Assembly (NCBI GenBank): GCA_963580455.1
Contig: OY756967.1
Span: forward strand, 19,266,022-19,330,021
Length of the DNA: 64,000 nucleotides
Source of the DNA: Euonymus europaeus
Lineage: Eukaryota > Streptophyta > Magnoliopsida > Celastrales > Celastraceae
Direction: 5' to 3'
Position 1 is the first letter of the stretch. Each line of letters opens with the position of its first letter. Positions 19,859 through 31,391 of this stretch are shown here, in pieces. The translations under genes and the position numbers were made by a program. Below the pieces are notes generated by a model, which saw only the letters and a program-made list of their open reading frames with translations, did no database searches and was not told where the DNA came from.

Positions 19859-19978
19859 AACTAGAGGGATGGACAGGGATTCTACTGAGGCGAGGCTGGG
19901 TCCGCGAAGTATCATGCTCCTTGGCTTTTCCAATTCAACTGCAGGGTCTTGCTTCTTAGACCGACAATCAAGAACCAT
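19367..19978 (-). CDS. Small heavy-metal-associated (HMA) domain protein
   Basis: Three exons (19978-19862, 19744-19663, 19527-19367) with GT..AG borders join in phase to give 119 aa. Residues 40-110 form an ATX1-like HMA fold with the metal-binding pair in DIRCVQCQNRV (Cys51 and Cys54), where Cu(I) or Zn-type ions bind, followed by ETDSVSVNLSEKKVTVT as the next strands. The N-terminus contains SLASVESLSIPL just before the domain, which I associate with a plant HMA subgroup. The tail is basic (KIVKR-like region, ending RSSHS) and has no CaaX box, so it is not a HIPP-type isoprenylated protein. The first ATG at 19978 was chosen because the frame is open from there; Met22 is an alternative start. 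A (CT)n run directly follows the exon 1 donor. Partner and cargo are unknown. Confidence 0.85.
19827..19854. repeat. (AG)14 microsatellite in intron 1 of the HMA gene
   Basis: A perfect AG run on the plus strand, (CT)n in the transcript, starting 7 bases after the exon 1 donor. Confidence 0.95.
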
Positions 19979-21128
19979 CACTCTGTTTTGAGACTAATCA
20001 AGCACAGCCATTAATTTGTATACAGCAGAAAGGTAAAAGGTTCAATCTCATCATAACTACAGAAATGAACTAACAACGACTTCCTTACTGTACCGATAGA
20101 ACAAGTCCATCCTTTTGAGATGTTTTTTGATTGTTGGAGAACCAAGGGAAAGAGACACCATGGTAAAGTTTGAAAGGTCTTGATGCATAGTTTGACAAAG
20201 ATGCTCCACTTCACATACCCAGTCCCACATAATGGCTAACTTTTCCTAATTTTCCTCTCAAGAATTATCCTTTGGATGTTGCTTATAAGACCGAACTATC
20301 GCACTGCTTTTAGCCTAATTTAACCAGTCAATGTCATAGAGCGGCTTACAGCTGCCAAAGAGCCGTTAGAGATACTACACAATAATACCTCATACTGGTC
20401 CTACCAAGAGTTACAGCTTGGTTCCAGTTTAGGCTAAAAAATTTGAGACTGAAATCGTACCTTAACTAGTCTATCAAAATATGGTAGGTAAACAAATGAA
20501 TACTTAAACCATCCTGAATTCGACCGTTAAGCGAATATGATGTTACCACATTGGATGCCAACTAAAGTAACCTTTTCCCGACACAGGTTTATGCAATGAA
20601 GTATAGACAAAGTATATCCCCATCTTTAGCTCAGCAGACGTCAATAACCATAAGGCGGCCAAAAAATACACATCCAATGCCACACAAAAAAAAACATTGC
20701 GAAGCTCCTAAGAGAAAAATACAACACAGAATCAAGATATTGAACTTTTATTGCCAGAGAGATCATATACAGATTACATGAAGAGTTACTTCCTACAAAT
20801 CATGATACAAAGACTAGGGGTGAGAATTGGGCTCTACTGCACCCAAAATTGCTACCGGAATTTTCAACCCCGGCTCTGTCTCCACCAGAAAAGCTACTGT
20901 TAAAATAAATACATTTTTCAAGATAGGGTATATACTTGGAACCCATGACATCCTCAATTCTCAAATATGAGCATGGATGAGTTGCAGCAACGTGACAACA
21001 ATGCATCAAGTAGATGCATTGTCTTGCGTATATACCAACAGAAGAAAAGGAAAAAGAGGGCAGAAACTAAAAACGGCTATAGAAAGAATGAACATCGAGT
21101 CTTGTAGAACCTAACTGAAAGAGACCCG
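19979..21128. other. Spacer between the HMA gene and the BAH/agenet locus
   Basis: It holds the HMA gene promoter side (just above 19978) and the likely 3' UTR of the BAH/agenet locus (below 21129). I see no coding region or clear element. Confidence 0.5.
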
Positions 21129-23598
21129 TCACCTGGACATAACCAAGCTTGTTAAAGGCGGCACTACAGAAACACAGAAAAGAGAATCCCCCAAGTATTT
21201 GCAGTTCTCATGATCGACTTTCAAGGGTCTGGAGATCAAGAATCTTTCACAAGCACGAGATTCAATGACTTCCAAGTTACTTTTGTCATCAAATTCATCG
21301 CAATGTAACTCGCTGACAGAGCCCCCACTACCAGCCCTCCTTTTTCTTGATGACTTCCACCTCAACTGGGAAAGCGAATCATCCTTTGCCAGATCAGAAA
21401 CCACCTTCAACTCTTGCGCCTTCTTATTTCCAGAGTCGACGCTAACTAGTCCACTATAACAAATCTCAACCTGGACATCATGTGATACAACAGCTGGCAG
21501 CTTTTGTTTTATTTCAGACAATAAATTAGACACTAGATCTGGCCTTTCCTTAAAAGTTGTCCATCCATTTCCCAACCATTCTCGATAATGTCTCAAGTCC
21601 CCATGACCAAAAACTGATTCTTGCTTTTCTCCTGCAAAAAAAAAAAAAAAAATTTCAAATTCTAGAATTGTTAATAAAAAAAAAGCAGAATCTAGTGGAA
21701 ACGGATAACACACTGTGTCATTCACAACAATGGATTTTCCTTGCGACATCATAAAAAAGGCCGCATGAGCCCTCAAAAAGGTAAAACAGTAACTTCGGAA
21801 CTCTTCAAGCAAAAGAATACAGTCCACTCTTTGATTGGACACAGACTAGACAAACCCCTTTGGTTTCTTTTGAAATCACGGATGATGAAAATAATGTTCA
21901 TAAATTTAATAATAGAAAGCAAATGACAATACACACATCCTATGTGGTTTCAATCTGATAATAATATGGAATGGACTATACACATCCTACATAGCTGCCA
22001 ATCTAATAATAAGGAATTGTATATTTGAAAAACCTGGGAAATAGATGTGAATTCTATTGGAAGATTCATTTTCAACCACGATGCCTTCCCACCAGCCATC
22101 ATGCAACCGCGCATCCACTGAAGTACCAACACTCCCAAGCCATGAAACTCCTTTAATAGCCGGACGGGATGGACGAATTGTGCTCCTACCAGAAATTCAG
22201 ATGCCCGATGTCTCAGGATCAGCAATCCTGGATGCTAAAATCCATTCCTACATAATCAAAACTCAATATTATTGAGATTTTTTTTGGGTTAAACTGCAAT
22301 GCCCAAATACCAGCCATCAATTGAGAACTTCCTTTTAGTTCAATTCTTACATAATTTTTCCACAATTTCTAACTAGGAAATACTATAAGGAAACGTTGAA
22401 TATTGTGATGAAGAGGATGCATACATACCTCTAGAATTTTAACTTCATCGGCAGCATCTTGAACATCCTCTTATCTATCCTTCAACTTATCTTTTTGCTT
22501 CTTAATTATCAAAGCTCTAAACCAACATCCTCTCATTCCGCTGTCCTGACAGAGTAGCTCAACATGAGAACCAACATTAAGATGATGAGGATCTATATCT
22601 TGAATATTCAAAACCGCTGCATTCATGGAATTTTTTCTCCCGCATACCTCATCATCCTTCAATAGTTAACGCCTTTTTTTAGGTGTGATCCCAGATGTGT
22701 CATTGACAATTCCTTCAACTCTACCCTTATCAGCCAGCCGAAATTTCTCTTGCCTGCTTCTAGGAGAGAGGTTGTACATAAATCTAAATATCTCTTGTTT
22801 CCAGTAACCTTTTACTTGAGTTATGTCAAATGGCTGGACATCGTCATTGTCAAACTGCTTGCTGCAAACAAATGGTTCCAACAGAGTATGCGCAGCATAA
22901 TTGACAAATTCTTCAAAATGCTGGGGACTAAGGACGGTAGCCAATCCATCTATGCATTCAATGCTGAGATCTTGAAGACAAAGAGAAGAGAAATTCTCTC
23001 TGTCATTAAAGTTGCGAGGCAAAATAATACCAACCTCATCAATTTTCTGAAACCATCGTACCACAACCATTTTGTTTCCTTTAGAATCCTCGTACAAATC
23101 TTCCAAGTAGGCAACAAGTAGTTTATCCTCCTCAACCAAAACATACACAAATTCATAAACCTGATTTAAATGAGAGGGAGACTAGATGGCAACAAAAACG
23201 AAAAATAAATAAGTACGGGGTACGGCACAGAAACACTCACAGAAATTTTAGCACCATTTCGACGGAAAGATGGATAATGCTTACGTCTTTTCCTGCATGT
23301 CCATGGTGTACCTAGCCACAAAAATTCCCTGGTAAAGCGACCCAGCTTCCGCAATTGCGTATCCTGAAAAGAGAAACACATGAAAGGATTAAAAATGTAC
23401 AAGGATAAATGATAACCATATTAAAATTTCAAAAAAAAAATGCCCTTTCACTTAAGAGGATGAAAGAAAGGGAAATCGATAGTTTCCGTTTCCGAAACCC
23501 AAATGCCTAATAATATCATACCTTAAAGCTTAAAGCATCTAGATTGGCATTATCGAAATGGACACCAGCTAGGAAGTAAGATTTATGAGGTTTGAAAT

Positions 23599-23622
23599 CT
23601 GGAGAGAGAGAGAGAGAGAAAG
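23599..23622. repeat. (AG)n run serving as polypyrimidine tract
   Basis: On the minus strand this reads (CT)n followed by CCAG, directly before exon 2 of the BAH/agenet locus, so a microsatellite forms the 3' splice-site pyrimidine tract. Confidence 0.7.
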
Positions 23623-24214
23623 AAAATTAAAGATTTCTCACCAAAGAAAATACAAAACAAATGAAAACTCTAACAAGAAAAATATCAAAATGATATATGA
23701 TCATAAGCGTAAAAAGAAACAAACAAAAAAAGATGCACAAGGTCAAAGAGATGAAAAACAGAGTTTGAGCAGAGCAATGGAACTTTAGTAAATTATTACG
23801 GAAGTAATGAACCATGTCATGAAAGAAATTAACCTAAAAACTTTTGGGGACATAAGAATCCGATGCTCTCAACCAGCTCTTTTAAAAGTGAAAAAGGCTT
23901 CCCGCAGGCCGGATAATAATCAGTTCACAGTAGCAGGAACGCTAGAATTACTGAGATTATGTATATCGGAGGGAAATGGAATAAAACTCGAAATGCAGAA
24001 TATTTAAAAGGAGAGAAATAGCACAAAATTTCATTGGAAACATCAATTAAGCCTCCCACCAAGGCCATAAGTATTGTTAAGAAGAAATTGGAGTGTTGAA
24101 CTAGGAAACAACCAGAGATAAGAAGGGTGCTCAAAATTGTTAAAAGAGAAAAATGAAAGGTAGCAATCAAATGATCCACTGAGAAGTGGTAATCAGATGT
24201 CTTGACAAAATAAC

Positions 24215-24278
24215 ACCATAGGGTGAAAGAAATGGATATAATTGATACCATAGGGTGAAAGAAATGGATATAATTGAT
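24215..24278. repeat. 32-bp perfect tandem duplication
   Basis: The unit accatagggtgaaagaaatg... (32 bp, ending aattgat) occurs twice head to tail inside intron 1 of the BAH/agenet locus. Identity of the copies suggests a recent event. Confidence 0.92.
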
Positions 24279-25281
24279 ATTTATAGAGAAGAAAGGTTAG
24301 AATCAAAAAATTTGAAACTAACAGAAAAGTCATCTCAAAATAAAATGGAATCTTAAGATTTGTTGAGAATTGTGAAAACACAAAGTCTAGATCAAAACAA
24401 CCGGGATCGGAGATTCTATTTGGCAACAAAGGATCCATGAAGAAATTTTGCCATAAAAACAGACCGGACAACCCTCTCATCTAGCACAACACATATTCTA
24501 TAATACCTTAGCAAAAAAAAGCATCTCCAGATTAAAATCTGCAAAACATAAACGTAAAAAGAAAATAAAAAGGAAAATCAGATCTACTCACCGATAAAAC
24601 ATTCTCTACAGTTCAAAATAGCACTCTGACAACAACAAAAATTTGAAAAGAGAGCAGAGATGAAATCTTGTGTTATAAGAGCGAAAAATAATTTTGTGAT
24701 GGTTTCTTGGCCAAAAAAAAAAGGTTCACGAGGGAGGTTAAAGATAGAAGCCATAAAATGTATTTTATGCAATCGCCACAGAATTGAATGAAATCGGACT
24801 CAATATAACCAAACTTTTTGGAACGCCATAAATCTAAGAGAAGCACTAGAAAATCCAACAACAAAAAATCAGGAAAAATCAATTATACCATGAAAGAACA
24901 AGACTTCAAAATTCCAAAATTCCGTTTTGGAAAACGTGGTATTTGAAAAACAAGGAGAAATGGGCAAATAAACGAGTGTTTTAATCTACGTGAAACAATG
25001 TAGTTGAGCCAATCAATCACCTCACGGCGAGACTTGAGCTTCAATAAGGGCGCCTTCGACAGATAAGAGCTATTCCGCATGGCGTAGTTATAGGACATGT
25101 GTCACAAAATCTTCTCTTTCCCTATGATAGCGAGATCTGATACACCGTTTCTTCTCTTCAGATAGTAATGGACCTCTCTCTTCCCTTTGTCGCTTGAAAC
25201 CGCCACCTCCTCCCACCTCACGTAAACCCCTTTCCAGACCGCCAGTTCAGAAGGTGAAACCGCTGACACCGATTCCCCCAT

Positions 25282-27313
25282 GAACGCTTGGTTTCTTGGC
25301 CAAAGAAAAACTCCAACACGTGTGTCTCTCACGATAGAATTCCCAGTGCAAGTGCAACCGGCTTGGTCAGTGTCTGTTTCTCGTTGCCCGTTCATTCGAC
25401 ACTTTTTTAATAGAACTTTGATAGATCGGTTTCAAGATGGGGAACGGAGCGGGATTATGATGCACGGCTGGGGTTGCGTGCACGAGCGTGATACAGAAGA
25501 AACTCCTTGGTTGGTGCATGGGTTGGCAGCGGTTCCCTAAGCTGTTCTACTTCGGAAGCCTTCGTTACTGTATTCTAAAAGTTCAATTCTATAATATTTT
25601 TGCTCAATTATAAATGATATAATTCTATAATATTTTTGTATTCAATTATAAATGATATAATGGATGGATAGTGCATATTTTTTAATTTTATTTTTAATAT
25701 AATATTTTATATATAATAAACCTGAAAATCAAAATTTCATTATTATTCTATCTAAAATCATTTTAACTCCTAAAAGAATTGATAAATTAAGTTACTAATG
25801 CACGTAATAGGATATGTTGGACCGGATTAGTCTTGAAGTTTATATCCAAAACTATATATATAGATATTCAGGAGCTCTCACATGGAACCACAAATACCTC
25901 TATTTACAGTCTTTTAATCTTGATCGTCCATTTCAAGATGAAAAGATCGGACGTACAATCATGTATTTCGAAATTATGCTCTGCATATACACACATTTGG
26001 ACACAAGTGCTTCTGCCATCTCCATTCTACACGCCGCCACACCTCCTCCGGTGAATAACGGCGAAGCCCGACTCCTTCTGCCGCCTCCGCCATCGACGCC
26101 AACCCAAAACGATTATATTTATTATAATTTCATGATTATGAATTAATGTATATAAAATAAACATAGAGACAAATCAAATTGATGAGTTCTCGAATAAAGA
26201 CAATCAATGTGACATAAGCCATATGAAATGGATCAAACGACCGCCAAAGACGGTCCCATTCTGAATATTTATTTTAACCACGATGGTTGTAAGTTACTAG
26301 GTCATTAATTGTCGATGTGATTGTATTGAATAATATATTTTATTGATATGATTATATGACAAGATATATTTAATTGATGTGAATGGCTATGAGGCTTGAC
26401 TTTTGAATAATATAGATGAGACTCACAATTAGTTTTAGTGAAAAATGATAGAGAAAATGAATGTTAATGGCTTGACTTATGAGATTATATTGGAAAATCT
26501 GTTTTGATGATATAACATTATTGGAATATGTGTTATATAGATTTGATTATATTGAGAATTATATTTTTGTGAGCTAGATGTGAGATCCATTTTTAAAATT
26601 TAATGGGTCATTAGGGTGTGCATTATTGTGATTACATAGAATAATCTAGCCGGCTGCCTAGTTCAATTGAAACCGGCTTTGATCGGTAACCGGAACAATT
26701 CTCACGTGGCTTTCACGTGCATCATGTTTGTATTATGAACTGCCATAATTATTTGTTGGATGAGAGGAAATTACAGTGCTGCTGTTGGACAGAGAACCCA
26801 GTAGAGGGAACTAGGTTTTATTGCTTGCTGATCATATTCTCGCCTTTCATTTTGTTACAATTTTTTGCTGGCTCAGGAATCACCAGAAAAACTGTTAAGA
26901 GATTTCAATAAAGGGGAATAAATATATTCAAAATTTTCTCTAAATGGGTTCAGAAATTGTTTCTTAGAGGTACCTATAATGATTCCCCCAGATCAATACT
27001 GGGTATTATTAGATCTTAAACTTAGCTGTATATTTTTCTTTATATCATTTAAAAAGGGTTGGAAAGTAATCCAAGAAATAAATGTTATTCTCAATTCCTG
27101 ATAAAGACATAAACTTCAACATTGTACATCCGAGGTCTCTACAATCTACATTCAAATTATGACTAATGATAAGTCATCGAACTGGTTAGAAACATGAATA
27201 GAGAAATATTATGGTCTTTATGTACAAACCACCTGATTCTTGTATTCTATTGCTTCATGAAAATGCTAACAGTAAACAGTATTGATTCTCAACTCTCCAA
27301 CAGACTACAAAAC
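25282..27313. other. Spacer between BAH/agenet and ACD11-like loci
   Basis: The part just above 25281 is GC-richer and is probably the old promoter or leader. At about 25588-25661 a 38-bp AT-rich unit (attctataatatttttg...aaatgatata) is duplicated in tandem. The region 26.2-26.6 kb has repetitive AT-rich sequence like that at 4.0 kb. No gene is recognised. Confidence 0.5.
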
Positions 27314-30251
27314 TCACCAGTCCAAGGCGATGTTTCTAGTTATGTAGAGTTTATCGATATAATCTATAACTGGAAGTGAAGCCCTGATATACCTTCTCAT
27401 CCTTTTCTCGGCCGACTCATCTGCAACACAGAAATTTGAAGTTGGGAATGTATCCTTAGGATTCCAGAAATAATGGAAACAAAACAAAATGGTGGGAGCT
27501 ACGACATTAAGACTATCTGCTGAAGAGGTTAAAAATGATATTTTAGGTTGTGAAATATTGGATTTGGATGAGAACTGACCTAAAGAGATTTAGCAAATTG
27601 AATATTTATCAGGAAGTAGACCAAAACAGCTATTACTTATATGCAGTTAAGAAGCCACTGTCTCTTCAGAAAGATATTTTAAAATGAAAATCAACCTTTT
27701 AACTGCACATTGCCAAGTAGTGTTCGCCAATAAAAATAGCATATTACTTGAACTACCCATCATACGTAGGATTACTAGGACGGACTATACGCAGGACATA
27801 GGATGTCCATCCAAGCCATGACTACTTTTAAATTATGGAAGTTAAAAACTTCAAATACCGTACGGAATTTATGTCGATTTCATGCCAGCAGTGTCGTGCA
27901 TCAATTTGATGAACAAAATTCATTCAAACTCACTAGTCTCATTGAGCTTTAGAAGAAGTTGGTCTCTTGTTGGAAGAGCATACATTCCAGCAGACACGGC
28001 AGTCCTCACTGCCCAAGTGTGGTATGGTGCGCAAACTTTGGTGTAGGCTGTTGAAGCTGCTTCCCTTAAAGAGTAATCACTAGAAAGACAATCAAAGTAA
28101 GATGAAGAAACTAAACAAAGTTCAATGCTTATAAACATAATCTCCTGTATTTTTGTGTTTTACATTGCTCCTAGTTCACTAATACAGAAAAACCTTCCAA
28201 CTCAACCCTGAATTTGGTTATTATATAGTTATTTTACCTCTGATAAGATGTCTAACAAGATGGTATAATCCATTAAAAACATGTACAAAACACAATGCTA
28301 CTTATAAAAAAAATTACAACAGAACACTATTCAGTTTTGACTGCATTACTTAGTCTTCTGATAGCATATGCCATTACATTCAAAGTTTCATGATTTGCTG
28401 GTGATATATTCAAGATATATTCAAGTAAAAACATTAAGCCAACTAAAAGTTAGTCTCATCTATTCTTCTATCATGTTACAACATAAGAATAATTTAAATA
28501 TAAACCTAAACTTAGCGAATAAGAACTAGATTCAACAACGTAAAGTAGTCAAACACATACATTTTCGAGGAAATGAGAATGGGAAATCATAGGTGCGAGA
28601 ATTTGTCTTAAAGACTTAAACAATCCACAATGTGAATCATGTTTTCTCAAATACTCTCGTGTTTGCTTTGATTTTGGTAAGTGACAAATCTGTTGTTAAG
28701 ACGAAGAAAAGCTTAAGCATAAACAATACGATGGCAATCAAAACATTCCTCCAGCCATTTCCTACCATTGTTCCCCATTTCCTATTATTCTTGCCATATT
28801 GTTGAAAGCCAATCAAATCCTGAAAGCTGATGGTCTATGCAAACGAATAAAAAAATATTCCTTTTGTGTTTAATTGATTTTTGATTTTTGATTTTTGACC
28901 TTTGCTTCGATGACAAAACAAAGAGAGTCCTAATCAATTGCTCTTACTAAAATTGACTCTATTGTGTAATGCACTAGAAAGAATAAAAACATAAATTGAA
29001 ATGCCACCTAATGTCCAAACATATTATGCACATTATTCTGCATTAACACACAAGTACTACAATAAACACAAAATATCAAAAGGACACAGAAGCATATTTC
29101 CGGATTGCAGTGGTGGGGGAATGAAATTATTTAGGGACAGTAAACATACTCAGCGGACAAAAATTGCTCAAACAAAGCTCTGATGAGGTCAATGCCCTGC
29201 CTGACTCGACGAAGATTCCGTGAATGGCTTCCAGGAGTTCTCACAGTACCATTTGCAACATCGAGATCAAGTATGTTCTCTAAAGTGTCAAATTTCTCTG
29301 ATGCCTCCACAAGATCACGCACCTGAGAATGAATATACCAGTTGCATTAGAACCGGGTGTTTAAACTAAATGAAAAAATTAAGAATTTACAGAATATTGT
29401 TTAATAGGGATATCACACATCAATCATATCAGAACTAGTTGCAAGGCAGACAAGATTTCAAACGGCAAAGTGACAATGAAACCATAATCAGATAATGCAA
29501 AGTCAACTGCAGAAAGAAGTCAATATGATTTTTTTTTAAGATAACACAGACCCTATTTCACATAAGGTGTATGGTTTGGATTCCCCCTTCACTTGGAAAA
29601 TTAATAATATGACCATATGAATTATCAAAGAAGAAAATTAATTGATAATTTTTGAAAATTGTCCTACATTAGCTCGTTTAAGTTAGGATTCCTTGAAAAT
29701 GTCTATAGCCAGTTAATGAAAAAATCGACACATAGACTGCAACGTATCTTGCTGCATCCATAGATTATCGAAGACATAAATAATTATCAGTAAAATTGTG
29801 GTTGTTAATATGACCACCATTGTTTCCAGATCTACCATTACTCCAGCTAAACAGAAAAGTTGACCCGGGAGAGAAAATCAAACAAATCTCTACAAACTCC
29901 AAAAATAAAAAAATAAAAAAATAACAGAGTTAAAACAATTTAAGCAATTCAAGATTCAACATTTGGCAGAACACTAAACCCAAACCAAACAAGTAATGAA
30001 AAAGGAAGGAGAGTGCAAAAGCAACAAAGAACCTTGGCGACGTACTCCAACTCAGCAAATTTGAAAGCGATGCCAAGGCAGTTGAATAGGACAGAGACAA
30101 GAGAGCAGGCATCGCAGAACTTATTCAATCTAAGCTCTTCTTGAGCACTACTGGACTTGAGAATCATCGCAAGCTCCTCAAATGCCTCCGCGATTGGAGA
30201 TAGGGGCGTCCCCCTTAAGTTCGTCATATTGTCGGAGTCCCCTCCACCCAT
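27314..30251 (-). CDS. ACD11: ACD11-like glycolipid/ceramide-1-phosphate transfer protein
   Basis: Four exons (30251-30033, 29322-29150, 28079-27934, 27420-27314) join in phase to 214 aa, about the usual ACD11 length. ACD11 is a cytosolic GLTP-fold protein that moves ceramide-1-phosphate and phytoceramide-1-phosphate between membranes; its loss in Arabidopsis triggers salicylate-dependent cell death. Conserved blocks are ACSLVSVLFNCLGIAFKFAE, GSHSRNLRRVRQGIDLIRAL (the two Arg that hold the phosphate), APYHTWAVRTAVSAGMYALP (the headgroup His), and the ending ALDW. At the position of Arabidopsis Asp60 this protein has Glu69 (AELEYVAK), a conservative change in the headgroup site; Lys73 after it is kept. 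The N-terminus has a Gly/Asp-rich extension of about nine residues. The family call is secure. Confidence 0.93.
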
Positions 30252-31391
30252 TGCGATGGTGTTGCAGCGGGGAGTGTTCGGCGTAATATAAATCCTCGAC
30301 CATGATTTGATTTTCTCCAGTTTCGAAGCCTTTCTTTGAACGAATGAGTTCCGAAGAAAATAGGGAAAGCAAGTTGCGCATGACCTCGATCGTTGCTTCT
30401 GCGTGTTTTTGCTATTTGAGACGTGAGGGTTTGATGCTTTTGAAGGTTCCCTTCATTGCGGATTGCGTACGCAACAAATTTAGCTCGGCGAATAATCAAA
30501 CCTCTGGTCCATGGTGGTTTCGATCTCTACTTTCGCGGGGATCTCCTTTAGAAGACGAATTCAATTGGAAACTTCTGCGTCAACTTCAGCCTACTGAAAT
30601 TCGAGCCCATTCTTCTAAGAGGAGCTTTCTTGGGCCTGCCAAAAACACTCGGCCCATGAAGTAAACTCACCCTTGGAGCGTAATGAATGAAAAAACTATT
30701 CTGATCAATTTGTAGGTGGCAAAACCTGTTCGACCGAATTAAATAAGGTTAGGATATAAGTTATATGTTAAAAATTTGGGTTCGAAAATAAAGATTTTGT
30801 TCTATTTAAAATCGAGTCCAAACCCAAACATAAAAATTTATCTGATTTAGTTGTCCGAACATTAACTCAGATTAAATTGTTATATATATTCAAATCACTC
30901 TAGGTATAATCAATTAAGTGCGTTAAAAAATCCAAATCAATTTGGGTCCGAACATGCAAATTTTTCATAAATATCTTATATTGTTCAACCTATAATCGAT
31001 TTTTTTTTGTCACCCCTAAAAAAAATTACTTCGCAATTTTTCAGAATCTACAATTCACATCAAATAATGGAAGAAAGACGAACAAGTTTTAATAATGGAA
31101 AAATAAAATTGTGATATAATGTAATAAACCTCCCAGACAATCAGGTTAAAATTGTAGACTTTTCTATTCTAAACGAATTAAGGAACCACGATCCGTCATT
31201 TAAACATCTAAATTATTAATGCAAATGGTATCTATATTATGTGACAACAGAGATTTAGATTTGTGTGCACAAGTTACACCACTAGTAACAATATTCCATC
31301 TCTCATTATTTCTGGTACACTATTTATGCATTCAAAGAACCAGCTCTCCTACATGAAAATGCCCCTATAGAGGCTTAGTCACTTGAACTAA
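30252..31391. other. ACD11 promoter side and spacer
   Basis: DNA immediately above 30251 is GC-richer and probably holds the ACD11-like leader and promoter. A hAT-like relic lies at 30714-31016. Nothing else is recognised. Confidence 0.5.
30714..31016. mobile_element. Small hAT-like non-autonomous relic
   Basis: The left end reads taggtggcaaaacctg and the right end on the other strand reads taggggtgacaaaaaa, both hAT-terminus-like. About 300 bp, AT-rich, non-coding. Ends are diverged, and I could not confirm the target duplication. Confidence 0.5.

Larger units (their letters stand above)
21129..25281 (-). pseudogene. BAH plus agenet (Tudor-like) chromatin-reader gene with four in-frame stops
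   Basis: Six exons fit without any frame break: 25281-24990, 23598-23522, 23363-23241, 23160-22429, 22247-22034 and 21631-21129 (647 codons). All have GT..AG borders and matching phases. Order of parts: an N-terminal domain with VHYYLKRRNG and SRREVIDWL; a BAH domain (about 130-270) with [17 protein letters not shown], then VAYLEDLYEDSKGNKM and SPQHFEEF; a first agenet unit ([19 protein letters not shown]); a second (HDGWWEGIVVENES, then FGHGDLRHYREWLGNGW). BAH and agenet domains read histone marks, and plants have a small family with this architecture. The frame is interrupted at 25104-25102 (TGA), 22668-22666 (TAA), 22473-22471 (TAA) and 22199-22197 (TGA). Relatives carry sense codons there, with Arg likely at both TGA sites. 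I call it a recent pseudogene; short partial proteins cannot be excluded. Confidence 0.85.

Noticed and set aside
30344..30664. Plus-strand frame of 106 codons divergent from the ACD11-like gene
   Set aside because: It overlaps the likely leader and promoter of ACD11 and shows no motif; probably chance in GC-richer DNA.
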